Origin: Muricea muricata
Lineage: Eukaryota; Cnidaria; Anthozoa; Malacalcyonacea; Plexauridae
Direction of reading: 5' to 3'
NCBI GenBank assembly: GCA_963855995.1
Contig: OY979724.1
Span: 1,957,858 to 2,021,857, forward strand
DNA: 64,000 bases
Position numbers and translations under genes: made by a program. Shown piece after piece: positions 22,641 to 34,831 of this stretch. Position 1 is the stretch's first letter; every line of letters starts with the position of its first letter. The notes under the pieces were generated by a model. That model was not told where the DNA came from. It ran no database searches and worked only from the letters and a program-made list of their open reading frames with translations.

Positions 22641-23093
22641 AAACGTGTCTCATTGCACTCATGGCAAATGGGACTTTCTATTCAATATCGCATGACCATA
22701 ATCAACCAATTAAACGCATCTGGATTTAACTGGCAATTACATAAAGCGTTTATAATCATGCAGGAGTATAATCTTCAGTTGGTCTTCTTAAAACTTTTAT
22801 CAAAATGCCAGTCAAAGCAATCTTGGGAATACTATAGGAGAGCTGGACGGAATAATTTACCAAGAATTGTTGTTTTGAGCAATCTTTTGTTGCTAATATC
22901 CGTGAGGAAATACATAGCATCCCTTTCTAGTTCGACTGTCTTTGTGTGTAAATGTCCTTGTTGTCCTAATGGTATCACACTGTCCTATGTTGTCCTAGAC
23001 AAATCTAATTGTCCCTTGTAATTTGACACTCTGTAACAAAACATTTAAACTTATATATTCAAATATTGCATGCTAATGTATCTTGTATTTAGT

Positions 23094-23124
23094 CTGAAGA
23101 TGTCTTATGTTAAGACGAAACGTC
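23094..23124 (+). ncRNA. Hammerhead-ribozyme-like core motif at a retroelement-like 3' end
   Basis: The plus strand reads CTGAAGA, then a perfect 6-bp hairpin (GTCTTA, loop TGT, TAAGAC), then GAAAC and GTC. This is the order CUGANGA / stem II / GAAA / NUH of a hammerhead with a minimal stem III, the form described for Penelope-like retroelements. Stem I support is weak: only ACT/AGT clearly pairs. AATAAA follows closely at 23131. The preceding 22640-23090 may be a decayed element but shows no recognisable protein. Confidence 0.4.
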
Positions 23125-23429
23125 ACTTTTAATAAACATATATAACCTTATGAAACTGTTCTATTTATGGCTCTACTAAAAGCACTATGTTGGGCTTTGA
23201 TATTTATACTGCGAATTCGATTTCCGCCCGGCAATTCTATCGCCACAGTATTTATTTTTTGTCTCAAAACAACTTACAATGAGCTAGGGAAAAGATAAGT
23301 TGAAAATATTCAACAAAAATCTTGACAATATTATTTAATGAGAAAAAATTGACATCATTAAACAAAAATCTTAGTATCATTAACATACCTTGGTAAACAA
23401 AATACAAATACTAAATTATATTGTTGGAC

Positions 23430-23520
23430 GTTTAATTAGATTAATATAGTTCTTATACAGGTTTAATTAGATTAATATAGTTCTTATATAGGTTTAATTA
23501 GATTAATACAGTTCTTATAT
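23430..23520. repeat. About 32-bp tandem repeat, three copies
   Basis: Three consecutive units of GGTTTAATTAGATTAATATA followed by GTTCTTATAYA, with one or two substitutions each. It abuts the left side of a foldback element. Confidence 0.85.
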
Positions 23521-23825
23521 ACCAATTTTGATTGGTTGAGAGCCTACAGACAATTCTCAATGTCACGCCACCTGCAACGACATTGAAAATTGTCTGCACT
23601 CTGCAGGGACCGTAATGGCGTTTTCGTCGAGATTCGCAACTATTTCTGAATTGTATAATAAAACAATTATTGAATTCGGCTTTCGCATGATATCAAGATT
23701 TATCCAGACCTCGGTCAAAGTTATCTTCCTCAGCTTCGCTTCGGCAGATGACTTTGACCTCGGTCTGGATAAATCTTGATATCATGCTCAGCCTCATGAT
23801 CATCCAATAATTGTTAAATAAAGCT
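23519..23825. mobile_element. Foldback element with 37-bp inner arms
   Basis: GCATGATATCAAGATTTATC at about 23684 is inverted at about 23765-23788 as GATAAATCTTGATATCATGC. The arms continue through CAGACC...GGTCAAAGT, with a loop of about 30 bp containing TTCGCTTCGGCAG. Outer AACAATTATTG / CAATAATTGTT and a further pair (ACAATTCTCAATGTC / GACATTGAAAATTGT) extend it leftward. Confidence 0.7.
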
Positions 23826-23872
23826 ACAAATAAACAATAGAATTCAATTTAACTTGGGCGCCTGCAGCCTCG

Positions 23873-24137
23873 TTCACACTTGTCGCAAGAATCGAGGATA
23901 GCTTCTTCTGGCCGATTTGATTGAGCGAATTCTATACCATTGCAAAAGCAATCTAATAATTGTTCGATACTTAGTTTGTTCCCATACTCGATCACATACG
24001 TGTGAAGGAGGAAATCCCCGATTCTTACGACATGTGGGAACCAGGTTTAAAGCTGTTTTCCACTCAAGATAATTTTACTGAAACTATCATGTCCATTCCT
24101 ATCTGTGGGAAAATTATTCTGAGTGGAAACAGGCCTT
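23873..24137. mobile_element. Two adjacent short foldback/MITE-like elements
   Basis: About 23873-24046 has imperfect inverted ends (CGTTCACACTTGTCGCAAGA against the complement of TCTTACGACATGTGGGAACC). About 24049-24137 has GCTGTTTTCCACTCAAGATA against the complement of TTATTCTGAGTGGAAACAGG. Both lack coding capacity. Confidence 0.5.
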
Positions 24138-24139
24138 AA

Positions 24140-25105
24140 AGTGGGACGAAACAGAAAGAGATTTTATTGTGTTAGCAGTGGGCAGCATAACAATAGGATT
24201 AGGTCCTATTGGCCTCTCTAGATTTTCTCCCATCGCCGTCAAAAAAATTCGGCCCTTGTAGTAAAACACTTTCGGACTGTATTATGTCTTGGAACCGTCG
24301 AGTACTGGATTCACACAGAAAAAATAATTTTAAAGCTACATTAAACCTTTGCGGCGAAGTATCTCTCGAGATTTCACTGCCTCATGGGCCCCTATGTCGT
24401 TTCTCGGGTGACGCTAATTGACTGGATGCTCCTGGATAACGCCAGTTCAGGGAGGCACTTTATTACGCCACGGTGTATTAGGACGGAGGAGATAAAATCA
24501 TTGATTGATACAAAAATATTTTTAAATTTCTAGCCGATCTGACCGTGAGTAAAAGGCCTGGGACTAGCTACCAAATAGAAATCCATTTTGCTGTTGTTAA
24601 TTACTTTTATCTTTTGTTTTACTTCGTGAAATTTGTTGAAACCCAGTAACTGTCTTTAATGAAGAAAATTATAAGTCTGCCAGAAATTTAGAAACAAAGT
24701 AAATTATATTTCGTGAGAAATTTGATAATTTGGATCGAAAAATGGATTTCTATTTGAAAACTAGTGCCAGTACTTTTCCGTGGTTTCAGATCAACTGGTT
24801 ATAACAGACGATCTGTGCAATGTAAATGAAAGCGTTTATTTTTATGTTTCTCTGTCTTTAGGAAATGGACAAAATTCTTAAAATGAATAGACCAGTCCAG
24901 TTTAGTTACTTAGTTTGGAATTTATGAACTCTTAATTCGCAGCTACTGAGACTCATGCAATATCTTCTTAATTAAAAACAACAACACAAGTGATTACATA
25001 CAGAGAGGATACAAGATTTACAATCAATCAATCATGTGTAGTTGGTCATTAATCCTTAAGGGCTTTTTAATAAATTGATGAGTAAAAAGTTTTCATGTTT
25101 GCACC
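24140..25105. other. Intergenic, 3' of paralogue B
   Basis: No exon is supported. It is an AT-rich spacer between the foldback cluster and the stop codon of the minus-strand gene at 25106. Confidence 0.35.
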
Positions 25106-27625
25106 TTATGCAATGGTTCCACCAAACCACCAGTTTGTGGTCGCACTTGCATCAGCGGTACAGCGGAAATTGGAGTTAACTCTATCATAATGTCCAAAGT
25201 TGTCTTCGCTGGAGACTGCGCCTTGTGAGGGGTCGAAACCACAAGTGGTGTGGCTGCTGTCAGTGTGGAGAAAAAATTTTCGATCAACTTGCCACCATGG
25301 TATATCGCAATCGCTGCACTGATGACCACGGATATTCACATAGTCTACTCTCTTGCAAACATTGCTTCCCAGAAAATTTATCACCTTAAAATCTGCGAAT
25401 TTTCCTCTGACGTAATCAACATAGTCGACACCATGTGTTGGAAAGCTGCAGGTCGCTCGCCAGTGGGTGGACTGGGCTCTAAGGTCGTTCATCATGCTCA
25501 AACTCATTCGGTATTTGTCCCAGTTTGGTAAGCTGTCGTCTACGGGAGAATCTGTCGAAAATGGTGTTAATTGAAATTCAGTCATGTCCTTATTCCTTGT
25601 AGCCCAGGAGGTGACTAGTGTCCAGGCTTTTCCGCTCTCTGACGTCACATCGCAGTAAACAGTGACAAGGTTTGAGTTGGCGTCATAAATGTTGTAGTAG
25701 CCGTTGGTTTTTAAACCATTTTTCAAATGATCCAAGCAACTTCGTGGCTTAGAAGGTGAAACAGACTACAAAAGACAAAAAAACATTTAACGTTAACCCT
25801 TAAGTAAACTAAACTAAATTTAAGTATAATGGATGGCTCTATCAGTTCTAAACTGTTCTTCCTAGCGATCCAATAAGGATCATCTCTTTAGTGTTGCTAC
25901 AACTGGAGGAAACCTGAAGTAAACTAACTGGATAGCTCTATCAGTTCCACAATGTCACCAGCAACCTACAGAAAGATTACAGCTGTCTGTAAACAACTCG
26001 ATTCTCAAGGCAGCATTCTTGTGCCAACTTCTGGGAGAAATTCTGACAAATCGTGCTTCGAATGGAGTCTTGAAATAATTTGTTACAACACTGTTGCTGT
26101 CGTTGTTGCCAATGAATACCTAATAAAATGATTACAAACACATTAGCAAGTAAACCTTATTTTTTTAAATAATTTTCTGAGTACTTACCGTGGAACCCAG
26201 ATCTTCATACGTTTTCCAATCCTCGCCATTTTTGCTATACATGATGACGTAGGACTTTGTCCACTGATCTCCAGAACAACTGCCTTGAGTAGCGACCGCT
26301 GACACGTTTGTCACGTTACCCAAATCAATTTGGAGCCACGTTGAGTTAAGGTCAGCAGTCGTTGCAGGTATCCATGCGCAGTCCCCGTCCTCATTTCTCA
26401 AGCGAGCATAATGTGGAAAAGAACTGGTGTCTAGGATGGATGATGACGTCATAGATACATCTGATATCCTTCCAGTTTCAATTCCCAAAGAAGTTTTACA
26501 CTTAAGGACAGGAGGTTCTAGAAAAACGTAAGAAATAGAACACTTAGATTGTCTAACGGTTAGCGGAAGTTATTTAAAAGCGCGGGAAGCTGACGAAACG
26601 ATCAACCAGGGTGTCTGGTACACATCTACAATTTTTTCTTAACTTTCTTTCCCTGAAGTACAATGCGACCTGGTTTCATGCATTGCGGCCTTCACACAGA
26701 CTCACAACACTTTTTGAGAAGTTTATTTTAATCAGATGTTTTGTTGTAATCACCCACTTGCCTAGCGTGTGGAGAGTGCAGACACAGGCTAGCGTGTGCA
26801 GACACTGGTCAGGGATACATTGATGAAGTCAGCACATTCGATTACCTTGGTCTTCGTATTAGTAACACACTTTCCTGGGAATATCATGTGAACAGATTAT
26901 GTCAACGTATGTATCCCAAGTTTGGTTTACTCAATCGACTCTCCTTGTTCCTACCTTCATCTGTTTTACTCCGAATTTACAAACAAACGGTACTTCCTAT
27001 TCTGGACTATGGTTCAACTGTTTGGCACGAGTGTGGAATAACTCAAACTAAACGCGTAGAAAAGCTACGGAATCGTGCAATGAGGATCATTCTCCATCAA
27101 GGCAGACGGAAATGTACGCAAGACATGCGCAATGAGTTAAAGTTGCTAACACTGTGTAGTAGAAGACGTTTCTTAAGATTCATTTGTATCTTTAGATTAG
27201 TAAACAATATGGATTGTCCAATTCAATTAAAAGACACATTTAAATTTAGGTTTAATGTTCACCAAAGAAACTTGAGAGATAAAACATTACTTGACCTTCC
27301 AACAGTTAAATCTGCCATGGGACAGTCCACATTTAAATATGCTGCGGCTAAAGACTGGAACTCGTTGCCTTCCGAATTAAGGGACATTACATCACTCTCC
27401 CGTTTTAAACGTTCTGTTTATACTTATCTTGCAGCTATTGACAATGCATCCCACATATGTAGTATATAATTGTAAATTGTTCAGTAAATAGGATTTGTAT
27501 AGTCTGTAATTCGTTTTAGCTCAGTAACATATATGACTGTATATTCCTGTTAAAATATTCAGAAACACTGTTCTCCCATTAATACCAGCAGTATTGCTGA
27601 TGGGATAATTAACAGTATAAATAAA

Positions 27626-27664
<39 letters not shown>

Positions 27665-28121
27665 CGGAGACGAAAATTATGCATTCAACCTTTACAACAA
27701 TATAGTTCTTATGTTCCAGTATTATATTCACACTATCTCGGCAAAATAGTTCGGGCCTAAAGCCCATAGACTGCCATAGGTTCCGTGGTGCCCGACTGTC
27801 AAACTTTATAAAAAGAAAACAATCTGTTTAAAACAATTCGAGGAACTTAAGGAGCATACCTGTTGATGGTACGATTGGAGTCGATACAACTTCATGGCAA
27901 AGTGTCTTGTAGGCATAACGATATTTTTTAATGTCAGTCTCGATATCTCTACAGCAATTCCTCGGCAACCTATTCTCTGCTCCCAAACACACAGTTTGGT
28001 AAGCCGTCGTTTTGTTCTCCAACAATGATTCTATTTCTTCACAGCAAATGCTTTCTGCCTGTAATGCTTTGCCTTCGTTGGCAAAAAGAACAAAAAATGC
28101 AACGAATATGGCCAAGAACAT
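25106..28121 (-). CDS. Discoidin + fibrinogen-like secreted protein, paralogue B
   Basis: Four exons on minus: 27860-28121, 26189-26517, 25970-26119 and 25106-25765, joined in phases 1, 0 and 0, giving 466 residues. Exon 1 encodes a signal peptide (MFLAIFVAFFVLFA) and a compact domain with five Cys (two CC pairs) and an N-glycosylation sequon (NKT). Exons 2-3 encode an F5/8C (discoidin) domain, for example WLQIDLGNVTNVSAVATQG and ARFVRISPRSWH. Exon 4 encodes a fibrinogen-like C-terminus (NGYYNIYDANSNLVTVYCD, HWRATCSFPTHGVDY, TTNWWFGG). The order resembles coral skeletal-organic-matrix and related cnidarian secreted proteins, so a secreted matrix or glycan-binding role is inferred. No lesion is seen. 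Intron 1 holds a 5'-truncated LINE and the last intron a 115-bp repeat. Confidence 0.88.
26793..27662 (+). mobile_element. 5'-truncated non-LTR retrotransposon (CR1/L2-like)
   Basis: The plus strand encodes the C-terminal part of a LINE ORF2: upstream FDYLGLRISNTLSWEYHV, then IYKQTVLPILDYGSTVWH and DWNSLPSELRDITSLSRFK, typical of the segment after the RT core. The coding part stops at 27469 and the element ends in an (ATT)n tail at about 27620-27662, as in L2/CR1-type elements. It lies antisense in intron 1 of paralogue B. The corresponding intron of paralogue C (near 31920) lacks it, giving the empty site. Confidence 0.88.
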
Positions 28122-28201
28122 TTTTTTATCAGCAACTAGTCTTTGGCACTAACAGCTTCTCGAATAGCTTGTCGAACACTGACGAAAAGCGCTGAAACGA
28201 T

Positions 28202-28209
28202 TTATAAAT
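28202..28209 (-). promoter_or_regulatory. Putative TATA box of paralogue B
   Basis: TTTATAAA on minus lies about 80 bases upstream of the ATG at 28121. A TATA-like element at a comparable distance precedes paralogue D. Confidence 0.4.
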
Positions 28210-28496
28210 CTAATTCGAGACGAAATAGAGAGGCTCAGTTTAGTTTGCTTTTTTAAAATAACAATTATATGCATGAACTAATATCATTGTAAAACAACTT
28301 CCCTTTATGGTGAATGATGTAAGGATATTCCTTGTTTCGATTATTACAGCCATAAAAAAACGTCGTTCTGGCATTGTCTCAAAGGAAAGCGACAAACACC
28401 AACTGCGAAAGCCGAGGTGGTTTATTGGCAAAAACGGTGGCTTACAAGGTAAAAATTGGAACTTTAAAAAATCTCAGAGAGAGAGTGTTGAAGCTC

Positions 28497-29370
28497 GTAG
28501 GAGATATTGAAAGTTCTTCCATTTGAAAATTATCGTGAAGTGAACACGCCAGGCAAAATAATTGTAGGAATTACAGGCGGACATTGCAAGTTGTTTTTCA
28601 AAATTGCTCCAGGCCATGTTATAAAAAAACAACTGAAGACTCTTTATCTCGTCTTGAAGCAAAATTATATTGATGATTTTATAAATCGGTATAGCTTTTA
28701 AGCGATGTCAGTTCGTCAGTTTTCATTGACTTGCAACAGAACTCTTGCTCAGGCGATCACTTCGCCTGCCAAGGAGAAAGTAGGCGCAAAGTTGTCTTTC
28801 GTCAAAAACGTAAATAATGGACTGTTTAGAATGCTCGGCAGATGTAAAAAATGCCGTTCGCTAGCCCCTTAAAGGGTTTGCCATTTGACACAGTGCGAAA
28901 AATGTCTTACACCCTGAGTTAAAGAGTTCGCAAAGTATAAAGTTAGCAAAAGGATATTGAAAGAATGTTCTTCCGCGTGACATAATACTGAGTTAACACG
29001 CGAGTGGAGACAATGGTGGGTACTGCATGCAGGTGTTAGACAAAAAAGTGCATGGTCCTGTTAAAAATGGCGTCCGTGCTTCACAATGGTTGTGAGTATA
29101 ACCAAATAAGGGGAGGAATGTTTCTGTATTGTATGGTTAGCAGGAGGATGTCGAAAGTTCTTCCGTGTAAGATTACTATGAAGTGAACGTCAATCAAAAC
29201 AATTATAGGAATTACAGTGAGTAGTGAAAAACAACACCATTAAAAATGGCTTCTCTGGTTCATAAATAGCACCAAATTAGAAAAAAAAGGTTAATTGAGT
29301 TGTTTTTGTGCTCTTATAGCTAACAAGAGGATGTCGAAAGTTCTTCCTTGTGTGATTATCATGAAGTGAA
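28497..29370. repeat. Degenerate interspersed repeat, four copies
   Basis: Related blocks near 28500, 28950, 29145 and 29325 share GGATRTYGAAAGTTCTTCC followed by a degenerate ATTATCATGAAGTGAA. Spacing is irregular (about 180-450 bases). No coding role is seen. Confidence 0.55.
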
Positions 29371-30360
29371 AATTTTGTTGATTTTTAATGATCTATAATT
29401 CTGTTGCGAAGAATGGACGCAGCATCCGTGAGCAGCGAAAATGGTGTAATATGTTTTGAAATTTCTTCTACTTCAAGATTAGCCGTTATTTTTAAAGTCT
29501 TGTGGTAAATTCAGGAAAAACGAGTTGTCTGGCTCGGTTTTTATTTCTGCAAAAAAATAGGTTTAGTTTCTAGTGACTTTTTACCTCTAAGTCAAGCCCT
29601 ATCATTTTAAAGCACGTTTCTTAAATTTCAATTTGTGCACAGGCTATCTCAGGTGACCATGAAATTTTACGGCATTATTTGGACACATTGACCACTGTCA
29701 TATCTTTTTCCACAGTGTCTTCAACACATCACTGACAGCCCAACGTCATCGGGCAAAGTATTGCCCAAGAAGATACAACCATTTCAAAAAAAAGTTGTCA
29801 ATTGTCAGAGCTATCTCGTTGAACTAAATTTGGGCTTTCTTATCAACAAGACTGCACGTACAAAGTAGATTTCTATACACAGCGTCTTTAAGGAGGAGGT
29901 GTTCTATTCACATTTTCCATGGCCCACATTTTCACAAAATCCTATTTTCACAGTGCACGAGTTCTATCGTCTCCATAACTGTCTTGCTCATATCTTAATT
30001 CCATTTTACTATTTTTCATCACTTTCTCCTGATGAATCCTAGCCTAGTGCGTAGGTTTCCATTTTCTCTGCCAAAACTGGCAATTCCTAGTTCTTTTAAC
30101 TCGTCACGTGATTCACAGTTATTACCGCTGTTCAACAAATAAACACATACGAAAATTTTATGTTATGTTTTAATCAAACTGAATGAATAGATCAATTACT
30201 GTAATGATGTTTGGATGTATGGTATCAGAAATTGAGGATCAGAAACTTTTACTACAAGCTTGCAAATTTGTTTAAAATCAGAGCAATAGTCAGTCAAGTT
30301 TAATCAATACACGTCATTACTAATCAGTTCGAGTTTTGGAGATTTTTTCGTTCTGAAATG
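29371..30360. other. Intergenic, no gene seen
   Basis: Spacer between paralogues B and C. No exon or clear element is supported. Confidence 0.35.
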
Positions 30361-32400
30361 TTATGCAATGTTTCCTCCAAACCACCAGTTTGTGGTCGCA
30401 CTTGCGTCAGCGGTACAACGGAAATTGGAATTAACTGTACTATAATATCCAAAGTTGTCTTCGCTGTAAACTGCACCTTGTGAGGGGTCGAAACCGCAAT
30501 CGGCAGAGCTGCCCTCGGTGTGGATAAAATACGCTTGATTAACTTGCCACCATGGTATATCGCAATCGCTGCACTGATGACCACGGATATTCACATATTC
30601 TACACTCTTGCAAACGTTGTTTCCCAGAAAATTTATGACGTCTAAATCTGCGAATTTTCCTCTGACGTAATCAACAAGGTCGACACCATGTGTTGGAAAG
30701 CTGCAGGTTGCTCGCCACTGGGTGGACTGGGCACTAAGGTCGTTCATCATTCTTAAACTCATTCGGTATTTGTCCCAGTTTGGTAAGCTGTCGTCTACTG
30801 GTGAATCTGTCGAAAATGGTGTTGATCGAAATTCAGCCATATCCTTATTCCTTGTAGCCCAGGAGGTGACTAGTGTCCAGGCTTTTCCGCTCTCTGACGT
30901 CATATCACAGTAAACAGTGACAAGGTTTGAGTTTGCGTCATAAATGTTGTAGTAGCCGTTGGTTTTTAAACCTTTTTTCAAATGATCTAAACAACTTCTT
31001 ACCTTGGAAGTTGAAACAGACTACAGAAGATAAAAAACATTTAAAGTTAAACCTTAAGTAAACTAAACCTTAAGTAGTTCATTCTAAAGGTGCAGTAAAA
31101 ATCATCTCTTATTGATCCAGTGTTACTACAGGAGGAAACCTAAACTGTTCTTCCTAGAAGTCCAGTAAGGATTACGTCTTATTAATCCAATGTTACTACA
31201 GAAGGAAACCTAAAGTAAACTAACTCTATTTAAACTGGATAGCTCTATCATTTCCACAGTGTCACAATCAACTTACAGAAAGACTACAGCTGTCTGTAAA
31301 CAACTCGATTCTCAATGCAGCCTTCTTGTGCCAACTTCTGGGATAAATTCTGACAAATCGTGCTTCGAAAGGAGTCTTGAGATAATTTGTTACAACACTG
31401 TTGCTGTCGTTGTTGCCAATGAATACCTAACAAAATAATTACAAACACATTAGCAAGTAGATTTTATTTTTCCAAATAATTTTCTGAGCACTGACCGTGG
31501 AACCCAGATCTTCATACGTTTTCCAATCCTCGCCATTTTTGCTATACATGATGACGTAGGACTTTGTCCACTGATCTTCAGAGCAACTGCCTTGAGTAGC
31601 GACCGCTGACACGTTTGTCACGTTACCCAAGTCAATTTGAAGCCACGTTGAGTTATGGTCAGCAGTCGTCGCAGGTATCCATACGCAGTTCCTGTTCTGA
31701 TTTCTCAAGCGAGCATAATGTGGAAAAGAACTGGTATCTAGGATGGATGATGACGTCATAGACACATCTGATATCCTTCCATTTTCAATTCCCAAAGAAG
31801 TTTTACATTTGAGGACAGGAGGTTCTGGAAAAACGTAAGAAATAAAACGCTTTAACTTTTTAACGTTTAGTGGAGGTTATTTAAGAAGCGTGGGCCCTGA
31901 AGACTAGAGTGTGCAGACACTGGCGAGGAAGGTGGAGACGAAAATTATGTATTGAAACTATACAACAATACAGTTCTTATATTTTAGTATTACATTCACC
32001 CTATCTAAAGCAAAAAAGTTTATGGCCTAAAGCCCATAGACTGCCATTGGTTTCGTGGTGCCCGACTGTGATTAAACTTTATAAAAACAAAACAATCTGT
32101 TTAGAACAATTCGAGGAACTTAACGAGCTTACCTGTTGATGGTACGATTGGAGTTGGAGTCGATACAACTTCATGGCAAAGTGTCCTGTAGGCATAACGA
32201 TATTTCTCAATGTCAGTTTCGATATCTCTACAGCAATTGCTCGGCAACCTATTCTCTGCTCCTAAACACACAGTTTGGTAAGCCGTCGTTTTGTTCTGCA
32301 ACAAAGATTCCATTTCTTCACAGCAAATGCTTTCTGCCTCGAGTGCTTTTCCTTGGTTGGCGAAAAGAACAAAAACTACAACGAATATGATCGCAAACAT
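30361..32400 (-). CDS. Discoidin + fibrinogen-like secreted protein, paralogue C
   Basis: Four exons on minus: 32133-32400, 31496-31824, 31277-31426 and 30361-31020, with the same phases as paralogue B, giving 468 residues. The signal peptide is MFAIIFVVVFVLFA. The Cys-rich mini-domain, F5/8C halves (FVRISPRSWH-type end) and fibrinogen-like end (TTNWWFGGNIA) are all present without lesions. The first exon ends in a short Pro/Thr linker (TPTPIVPST). The chosen ATG is the one aligning with paralogue B; the frame stays open upstream to 32511, so a longer N-terminus cannot be excluded. It is divergent to paralogue D, with 2.4 kb between starts. The last intron carries 115-bp repeat units (31070-31265). 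Confidence 0.88.
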
Positions 32401-32789
32401 TTTTTTCAACGACAATCTTCCAACAAGCCTCTGGAACACTGACGAGCAACCAACTTGCTCATGCATTGTATAACAGCGCATGGACAAATATATGTCATTA
32501 TTTTGTCCCACGATTATTAATGATATCGTGGATAAGTAAACGAGAAAGTGCGAGAAGAAATTTTATCGCCTTAGATGGAAGAGAAATGTGAAATCATTTG
32601 CCATTTGAAACGATAGTTTGTCAGTGTGAAAGATAAACACGACTGCAGGGCATGCAATGGACGCCACATTTTTATCTAGGTGGGGCATTTCGTCTTAATA
32701 TTGTCCTAAAATGATATGTGAAATAAATGATTTCCGAATTAAGGATTTATAAAGTGATATGTCTAACAAAGTGGGGCCAACTTAGTTGG

Positions 32790-33150
32790 TATTAGATAGT
32801 TCTATCTGTTATAGACTAGTGTTCTGCCAGCCGATCCAGTGTTACTGCAGAAAAAAAGCTAAACTAAACTAACTTTATTTATGCTGGATAACTTTTTATA
32901 ACTGTCATGCTGGATAACTGTCTTCCTAAATGTCCAGGAAGGATCATCTCTTATTGATCCAGTGTTATTACAGCACGCAGGAAACCTAAACTAAACCAAC
33001 TTTATTTATACTTGATAGCTCTATCAGTTCTCAACTGTTTTTCCTAAAGGTCCACATTGAGGATCTGTCTTATTGATCCAGTGCTAGAAAAGAAACTCTA
33101 GACTAAATTACCTCCATTTATACTAGATAGCTCTATCAGTCCAGTAAACG
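32790..33150 (+). repeat. Dispersed 115-bp repeat, about three units
   Basis: Plus-oriented diverged units (TTATTGATCCAGTGTTACTG, AAACTAACTTTATTTATGCT, GATAGCTCTATCAGTTC) of the family also at 17195, 25830, 31070 and 54945. Confidence 0.7.
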
Positions 33151-34212
33151 ATTCTTTATGTCATTTTAAATGGAAACCTAAACGAAACCAATACGATTAT
33201 GCACAACTGATATAGCAAAGCCCTTATACTTCAAAACTGATCACGCTCTTCCATTCGAGTGGGCTATGTTCTAGTTTGACCTCAGGAAACGTTGAGGGAA
33301 TGAGAAAGTATTATTAATCAACCAGAAGAATTAGTGAAATCAAATCATTAATCAGATTATAAAAGGTCGTAAGCACACAGAGCGCCAAGTACATAAAATA
33401 TAATCTGCCAAGATCGTATATTGCAATTGTAATCGTAGACTACAATTTCAACATAGCTGGGACTTCCAACTTTATAAATGACGGAAGGATAAAGGTAAAA
33501 TTAATGATTTCCCATTACCACATTTCTGGTATGTATCGTCATAAACCATAAAGTACACCCGGCACCACAGACTTTCCAAACCAAAATGTTACAATGTATT
33601 CAAAATATTTTTATTTCGATTCTGAGCGAATTTCACAACTATATATAATCAATGTGGTAAAACCTTACTTGTGGAAAAGACCGAGTATTTTACCTAGGCC
33701 AGTTATTCAAGGCTAGGTTTGCGCTAGTCCATGAAGGTTAATCAATTGTTTTAATTTGTACATTTCTACAATTTCTCTTGATTATATACAATTTCTCACT
33801 TGACTACATCTGGGTACAAGAGTAAATTAACTGATGTTGCCAATATGATAGCAAAGACGTTTTTAAAGCAATTTCAAACCATAATGCCGTGTATAAGTAC
33901 CAAATGTACATGTCTGAATTCTGAATGTACATGTTTGAATATCTAAAATATCTGGGGATAGCCTAATCGCAATTTTCTCCACTGAACAATTGGACCAGAC
34001 TGGTACTTTTGCCAGTAGCGAAGCCAGTCCGACAATTTGGTTAGGTCATGCTACGCAAGCTTAAATCATTATATCATTGTTCATCTCTTTTGAAATTGAT
34101 TCCTTGTACAGTCTATAAACACAGAAAAATTTGCCTTTTCATAACAAAGTGCACAACTTTTGCTTGCCGGCTACATTTTACTCAAATAAACAGCTGTGCG
34201 CATATAAGTAAT
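33151..34212. other. Intergenic between divergent paralogues C and D
   Basis: No exon is supported on either strand. Confidence 0.35.
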
Positions 34213-34668
34213 GTACTTTTATTCGCATTTTCTGTGTCATTGATTTTGGGGCGTGGTGTGTCATTTGAACAATCATTTCCTATTTGCGAGACGAACAGAA
34301 AGCGAAGCAATCACAATGGAAGTAAAATAACTCTCTGTTTGCCAAGAATTTCTGAGAAAACAACAAGAAAAAACTCAATTAATTCTATCATTAGAATTTG
34401 TTGCCAGATGCAATAACAATGCAATTTTCTACTGAAAAGTAATTGCTTTTTATTCACAATTTCCGCGTTATTGATTTTTGGGTGTGGATGTCATTTGAAA
34501 CTATCAATTTCTATTTACAAGACGGACAGAAAGCGAGGCAACCACAATGGAAGTATAATAACTTTGTTTGCCAAGGATTCTTGGGAAAACAACAAGAAAA
34601 AACTCTATTAATTCTGGTAATAGAATTTAATACCAAATTTAATGACAGCGCTATTTTCTATTAAATCA
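34213..34668. repeat. Tandem duplication of about 225 bp upstream of paralogue D
   Basis: About 34213-34437 and 34447-34668 are diverged direct copies (shared CAATGGAAGTA-x-AATAACT and AACAACAAGAAAAAACTC). They lie 160-620 bases upstream of the start codon and may contain duplicated promoter-proximal elements. Confidence 0.7.
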
Positions 34669-34737
34669 TATTTAAACAGTCGCATACTTGTTGACTGTCC
34701 AAAACCAATACCGACAGCTATGATTACATTTGATAGG

Positions 34738-34746
34738 TTATATAAA
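34738..34746 (+). promoter_or_regulatory. Putative TATA box of paralogue D
   Basis: TTATATAAA lies about 90 bases upstream of the ATG at 34832, a suitable distance for a short 5'UTR. Confidence 0.45.
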
Positions 34747-34831
34747 CGCTCTACTAATACAACGAAATCATTTCAAAGAAGATATGAGCGAAGACTAAAA
34801 ACAATCAGTTACTGAAGAGAACAACTGAAAA

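Noticed and set aside
22653-23021. 122-codon plus-strand open frame
   Set aside because: No recognisable domain, irregular composition and location just before a retroelement-like end; probably decayed element sequence.
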